Shown piece after piece: positions 1-8,763 of a stretch of DNA of 64,000 bases. Within the stretch, counting starts at the first letter, position 1. Every line of letters begins with the position of its first letter. The position numbers and the translations under genes are program-made. Below the pieces are notes generated by a model. It worked only from the letters and a program-made list of their open reading frames with translations. It was not told the origin of the DNA and searched no databases. The stretch lies in contig NZ_AXAE01000013.1 in NCBI RefSeq assembly GCF_000472705.1, forward strand, positions 248,001-312,000, given 5' to 3'. This stretch comes from Mesorhizobium erdmanii USDA 3471 (GTDB lineage: Bacteria > Pseudomonadota > Alphaproteobacteria > Rhizobiales > Rhizobiaceae).

Positions 1-1
1 C

Positions 2-2080
2 GACACGACCTTGCGCAGCCTCGGGTCCGACCGGGATCTAATCGGCGAGATCATTCTGGTCGACGATCGCTCGGATGATCAGACCTCGGCCGTCTCGATC
101 GAAGCCGCCCAACGATACCAGCTGCCGCTCCAGATTGTGGCGGTTGACCTGGGAAGCGCCGGGGCTGCTCGCAACGCCGGAATGGCGCGTGCCAGCGGCA
201 GGTTCCTGTTCTTCCTCGACGCCGACGACGAGGTGGTGGCGGGCGGCCTGCGGCTTTTGCGCGATGCGCTGCTGCGCAATCCAGAGGCCGGCCTTTCGGT
301 CGGGGCCAGCATCCGCCGCACAGAGGGCCGGGAGGACAAGCTCAAGGTTCCGCATGGATACACAAGTGACCGGGCCATGAACGTCCGGCGCTACCTTTTC
401 AACGACTTATGGCCGATCGCGATGGGCAGCGCGCTGGTCGTCGCTTCGGCAACAGCCGCCATCCGCTTCCCTGAAGCCATCGGCTTCGACGAAGACACAT
501 GCTACTGGGCCGCACTGCTGACGCGCGCCCGCGTCGCGATGATACCCGCTACGGTGTTTGTCTATCATTACGGCGAGCAGAGGATGGCGCGCCGGTTCGT
601 GCGGAAGCCACGGGCCAGTTTTCTGTCAATCGCACTCGAACTGAACAAGCTCGCCGGTTTTGGGATCCCAAGGGAGCTTCTGCAGTGGCGAAAAGCGTGG
701 ATCGCGCAGCGCATCGCAAGGCAGCTCATCAAGCACAAGCGATACAGAGACGCCGGGCGCATGATGCGCGCCGTGAGCGCCCACAAGACGCTCGGCCGAA
801 GCTGGAAAGCCCTACAATATCGCTTCCGCATTCGCGGCGGAGCCATGCTGGAAAAGCCTGACCGTCCGGCGAGCGCCGGCAAGGACCGGCAAAGACGCAC
901 GCTGATCGTGTCCTACGATCCGGCCTATCCGCCGGTCTCGGGGGCGGACCTGCGCAATTACAGCAATGCAGACACGGCGGCGGGCTACGGCCCGGTCCGG
1001 CTAGCCTCGATCAGGCCGCTCGTCCATGCGTCAAACCAGTCCGGCGATTGCGTGAATGCGGTTGGGCTGACCATCGAAGGGGAACGGCGCACAGCCTCGC
1101 TCGGCTGGCGCAGGATAGACGGAGAGATGCGCATTCCGCGATCGGCATTCGTGCGGCTGCGGACCCTGGTGCAAGCCTTCAAGCCGGACACCATCATCGT
1201 CGAGGGTATCGGCCTCTTCAAGCTGCTGCGACATTTGCGGCCGATGGCGAACCAGCTCATTCTCGACATGCACAATGTCGAGTCCGCCCTGGCTGCCCAG
1301 ATCCAGTACGCCGATAGAGTCCGACCGAGTTTAGCCGGAATGCTCGCTGCGTCCGGCCTCGCTCGGCTTGAAAGAAAGGCGTTGGGCATCGTCGACAAGG
1401 TCTGGGTTTGCTCGAACCAGGACCGCAACAGGCTGAGCGGCCTTTCCCGCCACAAGGTGCCGATCGACATCGTGCCGAACGGCATTCCGCATGCGGCCGA
1501 CATCCCCAAGACGCTGCCTGCCGAGGCCCAAACGGATAGCGGCTTTCCAACGATCCTGTTTGTCGGTCATCTCGGCTACCCGCCCAATGTCGACGCAGCC
1601 GAACGACTTGCCGCCTCGATATTGCCGCGCATCCGGCAGGCATTGCCTGGCGCCAGGCTTGTTCTGGCCGGGCGCAGCCCAAAACAGCGGGTGCGGGCAC
1701 TGGCCAGCCTGAGTGGGGTACAGCTGGTCGAAAACCCGCAAAGCCTAGCGCCGCTTCTCTCGGCCGCTCACATTACCATCATTCCACTCAAAACAGGCGG
1801 GGGCACGCGCATCAAGATCCTGGAAGCGATGGCCTGGGGCGTGCCGGTGATCGCCACGCCACTGGCGGCCGAGGGGCTCGATCTGGTCGAGAACGACGAG
1901 ATCTTGCTGTCGGCTTCGGATGAAGGGCTTGCCGACATGGCGATCGCGCTCTGCAGGGATGCCGAGCGCAGGACAAGGCTGCGCATGCGCGCACATGAAA
2001 CCGTATGGGCGAGGTTTGGCCCGCACGCGATCAGCGCTGCGGTCCGCGCCGGGTTGGGCCTGTCTCATGATGGCGAATGA
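2..2080 (+). CDS. GT2-GT4 two-domain glycosyltransferase, 5' end outside window
   Basis: The frame is open from the left edge (it reads DTTLRSLG before the first in-frame TTG at 11), so the true start lies upstream. About 690 residues are visible. Residues 1-260 look like a GT-A family 2 domain: VDDRSDD near residue 18 and the acidic metal/nucleotide motif FLDADDEV near residue 68. Residues 290-690 look like a GT-B family 4 domain, with PPVSGADLR at its start, VGHLGYPPN, and the donor-site stretch LEAMAWGVPVIAT. The two domains probably add successive sugars to a cell-surface polysaccharide; the substrate cannot be read. It converges on the GT10 gene with a 33-base gap. Confidence 0.8.
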   Translation, partial: DTTLRSLGSDRDLIGEIILVDDRSDDQTSAVSIEAAQRYQLPLQIVAVDLGSAGAARNAGMARASGRFLFFLDADDEVVAGGLRLLRDALLRNPEAGLSVGASIRRTEGREDKLKVPHGYTSDRAMNVRRYLFNDLWPIAMGSALVVASATAAIRFPEAIGFDEDTCYWAALLTRARVAMIPATVFVYHYGEQRMARRFVRKPRASFLSIALELNKLAGFGIPRELLQWRKAWIAQRIARQLIKHKRYRDAGRMMRAVSAHKTLGRSWKALQYRFRIRGGAMLEKPDRPASAGKDRQRRTLIVSYDPAYPPVSGADLRNYSNADTAAGYGPVRLASIRPLVHASNQSGDCVNAVGLTIEGERRTASLGWRRIDGEMRIPRSAFVRLRTLVQAFKPDTIIVEGIGLFKLLRHLRPMANQLILDMHNVESALAAQIQYADRVRPSLAGMLAASGLARLERKALGIVDKVWVCSNQDRNRLSGLSRHKVPIDIVPNGIPHAADIPKTLPAEAQTDSGFPTILFVGHLGYPPNVDAAERLAASILPRIRQALPGARLVLAGRSPKQRVRALASLSGVQLVENPQSLAPLLSAAHITIIPLKTGGGTRIKILEAMAWGVPVIATPLAAEGLDLVENDEILLSASDEGLADMAIALCRDAERRTRLRMRAHETVWARFGPHAISAAVRAGLGLSHDGE

Positions 2081-2113
2081 CGGCCAGCCGTCAGGGTTCC
2101 GTCCGCGAAGCGG

Positions 2114-3094
2114 TTAGCCCTTGCGCCAGCGACGCAGCCGTGCGCGCAGGAAAGGCAAGGGGCCGAACGGTAAGGAGGACCGTCGCGACAGCCCTGGCTG
2201 CCGTTCTGCCAATCGCCGATGCACCAGCGCCGCCAGGCGACATGTCGGCGCCAGCTCGGACTGAGTGATCCAGTCGGCGAGGCGCTCGGGCAGAGGCCTA
2301 TCCCGCCAGGCAAAATAGGCCTGATACTCCGCCGGGGTCTCGACCAGATGCCTGAGATAGGCGGCAAGCTGGGCCGGACTGCCGAAGGACGCCGCGTCTA
2401 TGTAGCTTTTTTCGGGGACGAACCGGGCGGCATTGGGTGCGCCGAGATAGACCGGCACCGTGCCGGCGGCCAGCGGATCGAACATTTTTTCGGTGACGTA
2501 GTCCGGCGCGATCGAATTTTCCAAGGCAAGGCAGAAGGGGTATCGGCTGATGATCTCGAGCTTGGTCTGCCGACCAAGGTCGGGACCTTCGACGTGCCGG
2601 TTGGGCTGGTGCCGGCCGTAACGATCGACGCCGATATGATGGGAGAGTTCGGCGACCAATGCGCCCCGACGGCTGTCATCGAATTTCGACGACTGGAAAT
2701 GCACGGCCAAGGCAGTCTCCGTCTTGCGGGCGACCGGATTGGCGCGCGCTTTCTGCCAAAAGGCGTGCGGCGGAAGATAGGGGGCCCAGACATCCGACCC
2801 GGTTTCATAGGTCATGGTGATGTCGAAATGCCTCATGAAACGCGGATCGGCCATAAGCGGGTAGTTGCGCCGGCTTTCCATCGACCAGGCGACCCAGTCC
2901 TGGCCGCCATATTTGCGGGCGTCTCCGATCTCACGAAAATCAGGAAGGTGGAAAACCACGGCCGTGGCCTCGGAGAGGCGGCGGCGATCGTTGGTCCATT
3001 CGACCGGCGAGCCGCATTCCGGGATGGCCGCGATGTCCACCGGCTTGCCAAAGTAGGACGTGTAGAAAAGGATGATGGGACTGGTCGACCGCAT
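2114..3094 (-). CDS. Glycosyltransferase family 10 (alpha-1,3-fucosyltransferase-like)
   Basis: A 326-residue protein with the GT10 donor-site block in its second half: LALENS, DYVTEK and AGTVPVYLG, the pattern of GDP-fucose-dependent alpha-1,3/4-fucosyltransferases of bacteria and animals. No signal peptide or membrane segment is evident, so it is expected at the cytoplasmic face acting on a surface glycan. ATG at 3094 is chosen because GGAG lies four bases upstream; a TTG seven codons earlier is possible. Together with the converging GT2-GT4 gene it suggests an O-antigen or capsule locus. It is not NodZ-like, which belongs to GT23. Actual fucose transfer is inferred. Confidence 0.8.
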   Translation of the reverse strand: MRSTSPIILFYTSYFGKPVDIAAIPECGSPVEWTNDRRRLSEATAVVFHLPDFREIGDARKYGGQDWVAWSMESRRNYPLMADPRFMRHFDITMTYETGSDVWAPYLPPHAFWQKARANPVARKTETALAVHFQSSKFDDSRRGALVAELSHHIGVDRYGRHQPNRHVEGPDLGRQTKLEIISRYPFCLALENSIAPDYVTEKMFDPLAAGTVPVYLGAPNAARFVPEKSYIDAASFGSPAQLAAYLRHLVETPAEYQAYFAWRDRPLPERLADWITQSELAPTCRLAALVHRRLAERQPGLSRRSSLPFGPLPFLRARLRRWRKG

Positions 3095-3166
3095 GGCGCT
3101 CCAGGATTCTGACAACGCAGTTCTACGCCGGTCTTTTCCGCTGCAAAAGTACGGTTGATCTGTGTT

Positions 3167-3742
3167 CTAACCGTGCAGGTCGCGCGAAATCGGCGGACCA
3201 ATGGAAAATCCGGAGAACGTGACCTCGAAACCCTCGCGCTGCGGCGAGCAGCACATCATGCCGACATCGACCGTCTTCGAAATCGGGAAATAGGCGAGAC
3301 GCACCGGCTTCCAGTGCCCGTCCGCAGCATCGAGATACTGGACGCGGATCGCCTCGCCGTGGCGGGTCAGGCGGATGCCGACGCCATTCGGACCGGCATG
3401 AATGGCCACCAGCGACCAGTCCGACGTGTCGTTGGTGACGACGACGGAAAAATAGGCAAGGCCATCCGTGTATTCGATACCGGCCTTGATCCAGTGCGTC
3501 TCGCTCAGCCGGACCATCAGCCCCGCCTGGTCATAGAGGACCTTGTAGTCGCCCTTGACGGTGACTTCGGCGGTGAAATCGCCCTCGACCGGTCGATGCA
3601 GGAAGTGGCCGTTGTCCCGCCAGAAACCATAGAAGGTCTCGCGCCAGAAATCGGTCTCCTTGCCGGTGCGCACACGGACGACATTCCCGTCTGTCGTGTA
3701 GTATGGCGGCGGATTGAGCCAGGTCAGATCCTGCGTTGTCAT
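3167..3742 (-). CDS. DUF1349 domain protein
   Basis: 191 residues of the DUF1349 family, a concanavalin-like beta-sandwich of about 190 residues with no settled activity. Typical features are the aromatic N-terminus (WLNPPPYY), TGKETDFW, and the core DQAGLMVRLSETHWIKAGIE followed by FSVVVTNDTSDWS. No signal peptide, so cytosolic. It starts at ATG 3742, 65 bases beyond the stop of the aldehyde dehydrogenase on the same strand, so it may be the distal gene of that transcript. A role in binding a carbohydrate is possible from the fold but is not shown here. Confidence 0.8.
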   Translation of the reverse strand: MTTQDLTWLNPPPYYTTDGNVVRVRTGKETDFWRETFYGFWRDNGHFLHRPVEGDFTAEVTVKGDYKVLYDQAGLMVRLSETHWIKAGIEYTDGLAYFSVVVTNDTSDWSLVAIHAGPNGVGIRLTRHGEAIRVQYLDAADGHWKPVRLAYFPISKTVDVGMMCCSPQREGFEVTFSGFSIGPPISRDLHG

Positions 3743-3807
3743 CGCGTTGCGCCGGTCCGGTTGCTCGAGATGCGTGAGGGCTCGCCGGCTCTGTAGCCGG
3801 CGGCCGA

Positions 3808-5247
3808 TCAGCCTGCGAACGTGTAGGCGGTCTTCACCGTGGTGTAGAATTCCATCGCATAGCGGCCCTGCTCGCGCGGACCGTAGCTCGAGCCCTTGCG
3901 GCCGCCGAAGGGAACATGGAAGTCGACGCCAGCCGTCGGCAGGTTGACCATCACCATGCCGGCCTCCGAATTGCGCTTGAAGTGGGTGGCGTGCTTCAGG
4001 CTCGACGTGCAGATGCCCGAGGTCAGCCCGAACGGCGTGTCATTGGCGACGGCAAGCGCCTCGTCGTAATCCTTGACGCGGATGACGCTGGCGACCGGGC
4101 CAAATATTTCCTCGCGCGAACTACGCATGGCGTTGGTGGCCCCGGTCAGCAGCGCCGGCTTGAGATAGAAGCCCGGCGTCTTGCGGTCGAGCCGCTCGCC
4201 GCCGAAGGCCAGCGTGGCGCCTTCCCTGACGCCGATGGCGATATAATCCTCGTCCTGCTTCAGTTGGGTGGCGTCGACTACCGGCCCGATCTGGGTCTGC
4301 GCGTCGAGCGCATCGCCGATCACCAGCTTGTCCATCCGCTCCTTGAGCGCGTCGACGAACCGGTCGTGGATGGCGTCGGTCACGATCAGCCTGGACGAGG
4401 CCGTGCAGCGCTGACCGGTCGAGAAGAAGGCGCCGTTGAGCGCGCAATCGACGGCGACGGCGAGATCGGCGTCGTCAAGCACGACCAGCGGGTTCTTGCC
4501 ACCCATTTCGAGCTGGAACTTGCGCATGTGCTCGACGCTTGCCGCGGCGACGCGTTTTCCCGTGCCGACCGAGCCGGTGAAGGAGATTGCATTGACGTCG
4601 GGGCTGTCCAGCATCGCCTGGCCGACCACCGAGCCCTTGCCCATGACGAGGTTGAGCACACCCTTGGGCAGGCCGGCGCGATGCAGGATGTCGACGATCG
4701 ACCAGGCGCTTTCGGGGACGAGTTCGGCCGGCTTGAAGACGATGGTGTTTCCGTGGGCCAGCGCCGGGGCGATCTTCCAGGCGGGAATGGCGATGGGGAA
4801 ATTCCACGGCGTGATGATGCCAACCACGCCGACCGCCTCGCGGGTGATCTCGACGCCGACGCCGGGGCGTACGCTCGGCACGACTTCTCCGGACAGGCGC
4901 AATGTTTCGCCGGCAAAGAAATCGAATATCTGAGCGGCGCGAATGGTTTCGCCGATGCCTTCGGCCAGCGTCTTGCCCTCCTCGCGCGCCAGATTGCGGC
5001 CGATCTCATCCTTGCGCGCCATGATCTCGTCCGACGCCTTTTTCAGCACGGCGTGGCGCGCCAGCGGACCGGAACGCGACCAAGCCGGAAACGCCGCCTT
5101 GGCTGCCGCGATGGCCTGCCTGGCCTGGTCGACACCTGCGGAGGCATATTCACCGACGACGTCGCCAGTGTCCGAGGGGTTGATGTTGCGGGAGCCGGCA
5201 TCACCGACCCATTCGCCATCGATGAGGTTCTTTCGAAACTGCGCCAT
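3808..5247 (-). CDS. NAD(P)-dependent aldehyde dehydrogenase
   Basis: A full-length 479-residue ALDH oxidising an aldehyde to its acid. Visible are the NAD-site WNF (Asn149), FTGSVGTG, the general base Glu247 in LEMGGK and the nucleophile Cys281 in GQRCTAS. Start ATG 5247 is preceded by AGGAAAG; the frame continues about 94 codons upstream but without family similarity. The C-terminus (YGPREQGRYAMEFY) resembles ketoglutaric-semialdehyde-type dehydrogenases, but the substrate is not settled. It diverges from a TetR gene whose putative operator lies in the shared 272-base gap. The matching site before the dimethylglycine dehydrogenase hints at a methylamine or betaine-derived aldehyde. Confidence 0.88.
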   Translation of the reverse strand: MAQFRKNLIDGEWVGDAGSRNINPSDTGDVVGEYASAGVDQARQAIAAAKAAFPAWSRSGPLARHAVLKKASDEIMARKDEIGRNLAREEGKTLAEGIGETIRAAQIFDFFAGETLRLSGEVVPSVRPGVGVEITREAVGVVGIITPWNFPIAIPAWKIAPALAHGNTIVFKPAELVPESAWSIVDILHRAGLPKGVLNLVMGKGSVVGQAMLDSPDVNAISFTGSVGTGKRVAAASVEHMRKFQLEMGGKNPLVVLDDADLAVAVDCALNGAFFSTGQRCTASSRLIVTDAIHDRFVDALKERMDKLVIGDALDAQTQIGPVVDATQLKQDEDYIAIGVREGATLAFGGERLDRKTPGFYLKPALLTGATNAMRSSREEIFGPVASVIRVKDYDEALAVANDTPFGLTSGICTSSLKHATHFKRNSEAGMVMVNLPTAGVDFHVPFGGRKGSSYGPREQGRYAMEFYTTVKTAYTFAG

Positions 5248-5461
5248 ATCTGGTCTTTCCTGCTGGTTGGCCGCGCGGCGGCATCTGTCTGAACTGGTAT
5301 TTGCCAGACAAATGCCTTGCGGGAAAGCACGCACTGACCGAACAGCCGCGACAAAAGTCCCCGGGCTTGCCTTTGCGCCGGTCGTTTGGCAGCGCCAGCG
5401 CCCGTCGATGACAACCCGGCCAATATCCGCGGGGCGCCCTCCAGGCGAGAGCGAATTGCGC

Positions 5462-5477
5462 TGTACATATATGTCCA
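5462..5477. promoter_or_regulatory. Candidate TetR operator, site 1
   Basis: The imperfect palindrome TGTACATATATGTCCA lies 42 bases before the chosen tetR start and in the shared upstream region of the divergent aldehyde dehydrogenase. It matches the reverse complement of site 2 (6260-6275) at 13 of 16 positions, and both fit TNKACAYATRTGTMNA. It probably binds the neighbouring regulator; that is inferred from position and symmetry only. Confidence 0.5.
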
Positions 5478-5519
5478 TGGCCTTGATTTGCCTGATCCGG
5501 CGTGTCATGCGTCGTGCTG

Positions 5520-6179
5520 ATGGCAGCAATCGAAACGACGATCCAGCGCGCCGGCGCCACCGGCAACATCAAGGCCACGCGTGAAGACTGGCTGAAGCTG
5601 GCGCTTGAGACACTGATCTCGGATGGCGTCGAACGCGTCCGCGTGCTGACACTCGGACAGCAGCTCGACGTCTCGCGCTCCAGCTTCTACTGGTACTTCA
5701 AGAGCCGCCAGGATCTGCTCGACCAGTTGCTGGACTATTGGCGGCAGACCAACACCAGGTTCATCGTCGAGCGCGCCGCACGGCCTTCAGCGACCGTCAT
5801 CCGCGGAGTGATGAGCATTTTCGAATGCTGGGTGGACGAGAAGCTGTTCGATCCCCGGCTGGATTTCGCGATCAGGGCCTGGGCTCGCCGCTCCCCCGCC
5901 ACGAGGCGCGCGCTCGACCAGGCCGACGAAGAGCGCGTCAATGCCATACGCGACATGTTCATGCGCCATGGCTATGAGGAAGAAGATGCGTTCGTACGCG
6001 CCCGCGTGCTCTATTTCATGCAGATCGGCTATTATTCGCTCGAACTCAACGAACCGATGAGCACCCGCCTCACGCACGTCGCCTCCTATCTGCGCAGCTT
6101 CACCGGCCAGGAGCCTCCGGCGCAGGATGTCGAGGAGTTCGCGCGCTATGTCGAGAAGACTCTTTCCGGCAAACGGTAG
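5520..6179 (+). CDS. TetR/AcrR family transcriptional regulator
   Basis: 219 residues. The N-terminal helix-turn-helix spans about residues 25-65, with the diagnostic recognition-helix region VSRSSFYWYFKSRQDLL. The C-terminal ligand-binding part has no close family mark. ATG 5520 is chosen; a GTG at 5502 in frame would add six residues and no strong ribosome site decides. It lies between a divergent aldehyde dehydrogenase and a downstream dimethylglycine-dehydrogenase/sox operon. A near-identical palindrome before each transcription unit suggests that it controls both, probably as a repressor released by a methylated-glycine pathway compound. Confidence 0.85.
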   Translation: MAAIETTIQRAGATGNIKATREDWLKLALETLISDGVERVRVLTLGQQLDVSRSSFYWYFKSRQDLLDQLLDYWRQTNTRFIVERAARPSATVIRGVMSIFECWVDEKLFDPRLDFAIRAWARRSPATRRALDQADEERVNAIRDMFMRHGYEEEDAFVRARVLYFMQIGYYSLELNEPMSTRLTHVASYLRSFTGQEPPAQDVEEFARYVEKTLSGKR

Positions 6180-6259
6180 GCTCAGCCATCCACTGCCTCG
6201 ACCCTTCCGCTTTTCTTAAACCCGTAGCCAGCCTGCTCCGGGTCGCCTTCGCAACACAC

Positions 6260-6275
6260 TAGACACATGTGTACA
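6260..6275. promoter_or_regulatory. Candidate TetR operator, site 2
   Basis: TAGACACATGTGTACA, with core ACACATGTGT a perfect palindrome, lies 44 bases before the dimethylglycine-dehydrogenase start. Inverted, it matches site 1 (5462-5477) at 13 of 16 positions. Nearly equal spacing to the two start codons argues for a functional operator of the TetR gene lying between them. Confidence 0.5.
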
Positions 6276-6319
6276 ATGCCGATAGGGTGCGCAGCCGTGA
6301 CCGGGCGGAGTGCGACAGG

Positions 6320-8731
6320 ATGAAATCGCAATACAGGGCGATCGTGATTGGCGGCGGTGTGGTCGGGGCCTCGGTGCTCTATCACCTGGCAAAATTCGGC
6401 TGGAGCGATGTCGCGCTGATCGAACGCGAGGTGCTGACCGCCGGGTCTAGCTGGCACGCGGCAGGCGGCTTCCATGCGCTCAACGCCGATCCCAACATCG
6501 CCGCGCTGCAGGCCTACACGATCGACCTTTTGTCGGAGGTCGAGAAGGAATCCGGCCAGAAGATCGGCATGCACATGACCGGCGGCATCTCGGTTGCGTC
6601 GGCGCCCGAGCGCTGGGAATGGCTGAAGGCTTCCTACCGCATCTTCCAGACCATGGGCATCGACGACGTCCATCTGGTCGGCGTCGACGAAATCCGGCAG
6701 CGCTGCCCGATCCTCAACACCGACGGCATGCTGGGCGGCCTCTATGCCGCGCGCGAGGGCCATATCGATCCGTCGGGCGTCGTCCACGCCTATGCCAAGG
6801 CGGCAAGGAAACGCGGCGCCGAGATCATCGAGCACAACCGCGTGCTGGAACTCAACCGCCGCGTGGACGGCAGCTGGGACGTGGTCACCGAGAAAGGCAC
6901 TGTTATCGCCGAACATGTCGTCAACGCCGGCGGCCTCTGGGCCAAGCAGGTCGGCCGCATGGCCGGCATCGACCTGCCGCTGTCGCCGATGGAGCATCAC
7001 TACCTGGTCACCGAGGCGCTGCCGGAGATCCAGGCGCTCGAGAGGGAATTGCCGCTGATCGTCGACCTCGAAGGCTTCACCTACATGCGCCAGGAGCAGA
7101 AGGGCCTGCTGCTCGGCATATACGAGATCAACCACAAGCACTGGAACATGGACGGCGCGCCGTGGGACTACGGCATCGAGCTGATCCAGGAAGACACCGA
7201 CCGCATCGCCAACGAGCTGTCGCTCGGCTTCAGCCGCTATCCCTGCCTGGAGACCGCCGGCATCAAGCGCTGGGTCAACGGCGCCTTCACCTTCTCGCCG
7301 GACGGCAATCCGCTGGTCGGCCCGGTGCGCGGCGTTCCCAACTACTGGGTGGCTTGCGGCGTCATGGCCGGCTTCCTGCAGGGCGGCGGCGTCGGCAAGT
7401 CGCTCGCCGAATGGATGATCCATGGCGAGCCGGAAGCCGACGTCTTCGGCATGGACATTGCCCGCTACGGCGACTTCGCCTCCAACCGCGAATACATCAA
7501 GCAGACGACCGGGCAGTTCTATTCGCGCCGCTTCGTCATGAGCTATCCCAATGAGCAATTGCCGGCGGGACGGCCGTTGAAGACGGCCGGCGCGCATGAC
7601 GCCATGGATGCGGCCGGCGCGCGCTGGGGCAATTCCTGGGGCATGGAAGTGCCGCTCTATTTCGCCCCGCAAGGCTTCGTCGAGACACCGACGCTGAAGC
7701 GCTCCAACGCCTTCGATATCGTCGCCCGGGAATGCCGCAAGGTGCGCGACGGCGTCGGCCTGCTCGATATCTCCGCCTTCTCGCGCTACGAGGTGAGTGG
7801 GCCACAGGCCGAGGCATGGCTCGACCGGTTGCTTGCATGCGCGCTGCCGAAGCCCGGCCGTGCGAAGCTGGCGCCGATGCTGGGCGAGAACGGCAAGCTC
7901 AAGGGCGACCTCACCGTCTTCAACTGGGGCGATGGGAGCTGGTGGATCATGGGGTCCTATTATCTGCGGCAATGGCATATGCGCTGGTTCGAACAGCATC
8001 TCGCCGAGGGCGCCGCCGTGCGCGACATTTCGGACGCGGTGGTCGGCTTCTCGCTCGCCGGCCCAAATGCGCGGCGTCTGCTCGAGCGGCTAACGCACCA
8101 GGATGTCTCGCACCAAGCCTTCGGCTTCCTTGCCTGTAAAACGCTGGATGTCGGCCTGGTGCGAGCCAAGGTCGGCCGGCTCTCGGTCATCGGCGAGCTC
8201 GGTTACGAAATCCATTGCCAGGCCAATGAGCACGCTGGACTGCGCCGCGCGCTGCTGGCGGCGGGCAGCGATCTCGGCATTGCCGAATATGGCTTCGGCG
8301 CGGTCGATTCGCTGCGGCTCGAAAAGAGTTTTGGCATATGGTCGCGCGAGTTCACGCAGGACTATACGCCTGCCGAGACCGGCATGGACCGCTGGACCGC
8401 CTTCGAAAAGAGCGACTTCATCGGCCACGAGGCGGCGCTGAAAGAGCAGAAGGCCGGATCGAGGCGCACGCTGGTAACGCTCCAAATCGACGCTGACGAC
8501 GCCGACGCCAGCGGCTACGAACCGGTCTGGAGCCGAGGAAAACTTGCCGGCTTCGTCACCTCCGGCGGCTATGGCCACACCGTCGGCAAGAGCCTTGCCA
8601 TGGCGCTCGTCGATCGCGAAGCGGCCGGCGTCGATACCGAGTTGACAACCCATATCGTCGGCGTCGAAAGAGGTGCACGCGTCATCGCATCTTCGCCTTA
8701 CGATCCGCTGGGCAAGGCGATGCGGGCCTAA
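6320..8731 (+). CDS. Dimethylglycine/sarcosine dehydrogenase-type flavoprotein (FAD oxidase plus GcvT domain)
   Basis: 803 residues in the DMGDH/SDH architecture: FAD-binding DAO domain at 1-400 (GGGVVGAS dinucleotide motif; His46 in SSWHAAGG at the position that binds FAD covalently in the mammalian enzymes), a linker, then a folate-binding GcvT/YgfZ-like domain at about 430-800. It is expected to demethylate dimethylglycine or sarcosine and pass the one-carbon unit to tetrahydrofolate. ATG 6320 follows GGAG; the longer frame would start inside the palindrome at 6260-6275. It lies 32 bases before soxB, so both probably share a transcript and would turn dimethylglycine into sarcosine and then glycine. 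Confidence 0.85.
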   Translation: MKSQYRAIVIGGGVVGASVLYHLAKFGWSDVALIEREVLTAGSSWHAAGGFHALNADPNIAALQAYTIDLLSEVEKESGQKIGMHMTGGISVASAPERWEWLKASYRIFQTMGIDDVHLVGVDEIRQRCPILNTDGMLGGLYAAREGHIDPSGVVHAYAKAARKRGAEIIEHNRVLELNRRVDGSWDVVTEKGTVIAEHVVNAGGLWAKQVGRMAGIDLPLSPMEHHYLVTEALPEIQALERELPLIVDLEGFTYMRQEQKGLLLGIYEINHKHWNMDGAPWDYGIELIQEDTDRIANELSLGFSRYPCLETAGIKRWVNGAFTFSPDGNPLVGPVRGVPNYWVACGVMAGFLQGGGVGKSLAEWMIHGEPEADVFGMDIARYGDFASNREYIKQTTGQFYSRRFVMSYPNEQLPAGRPLKTAGAHDAMDAAGARWGNSWGMEVPLYFAPQGFVETPTLKRSNAFDIVARECRKVRDGVGLLDISAFSRYEVSGPQAEAWLDRLLACALPKPGRAKLAPMLGENGKLKGDLTVFNWGDGSWWIMGSYYLRQWHMRWFEQHLAEGAAVRDISDAVVGFSLAGPNARRLLERLTHQDVSHQAFGFLACKTLDVGLVRAKVGRLSVIGELGYEIHCQANEHAGLRRALLAAGSDLGIAEYGFGAVDSLRLEKSFGIWSREFTQDYTPAETGMDRWTAFEKSDFIGHEAALKEQKAGSRRTLVTLQIDADDADASGYEPVWSRGKLAGFVTSGGYGHTVGKSLAMALVDREAAGVDTELTTHIVGVERGARVIASSPYDPLGKAMRA

Positions 8732-8763
8732 CCGAACGAGCGATCCGTGCAGAAAACCACGCC

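Noticed and set aside
2114..3094. Nod-factor fucosyltransferase NodZ
   Set aside because: The motifs LALENS and DYVTEK are GT10; NodZ belongs to GT23, and no nod genes are nearby.
6269..6319. Upstream start of the dimethylglycine dehydrogenase at 6269
   Set aside because: It would begin inside the palindrome, adds residues without similarity, and the ATG at 6320 has a GGAG site directly followed by the flavin-domain start.
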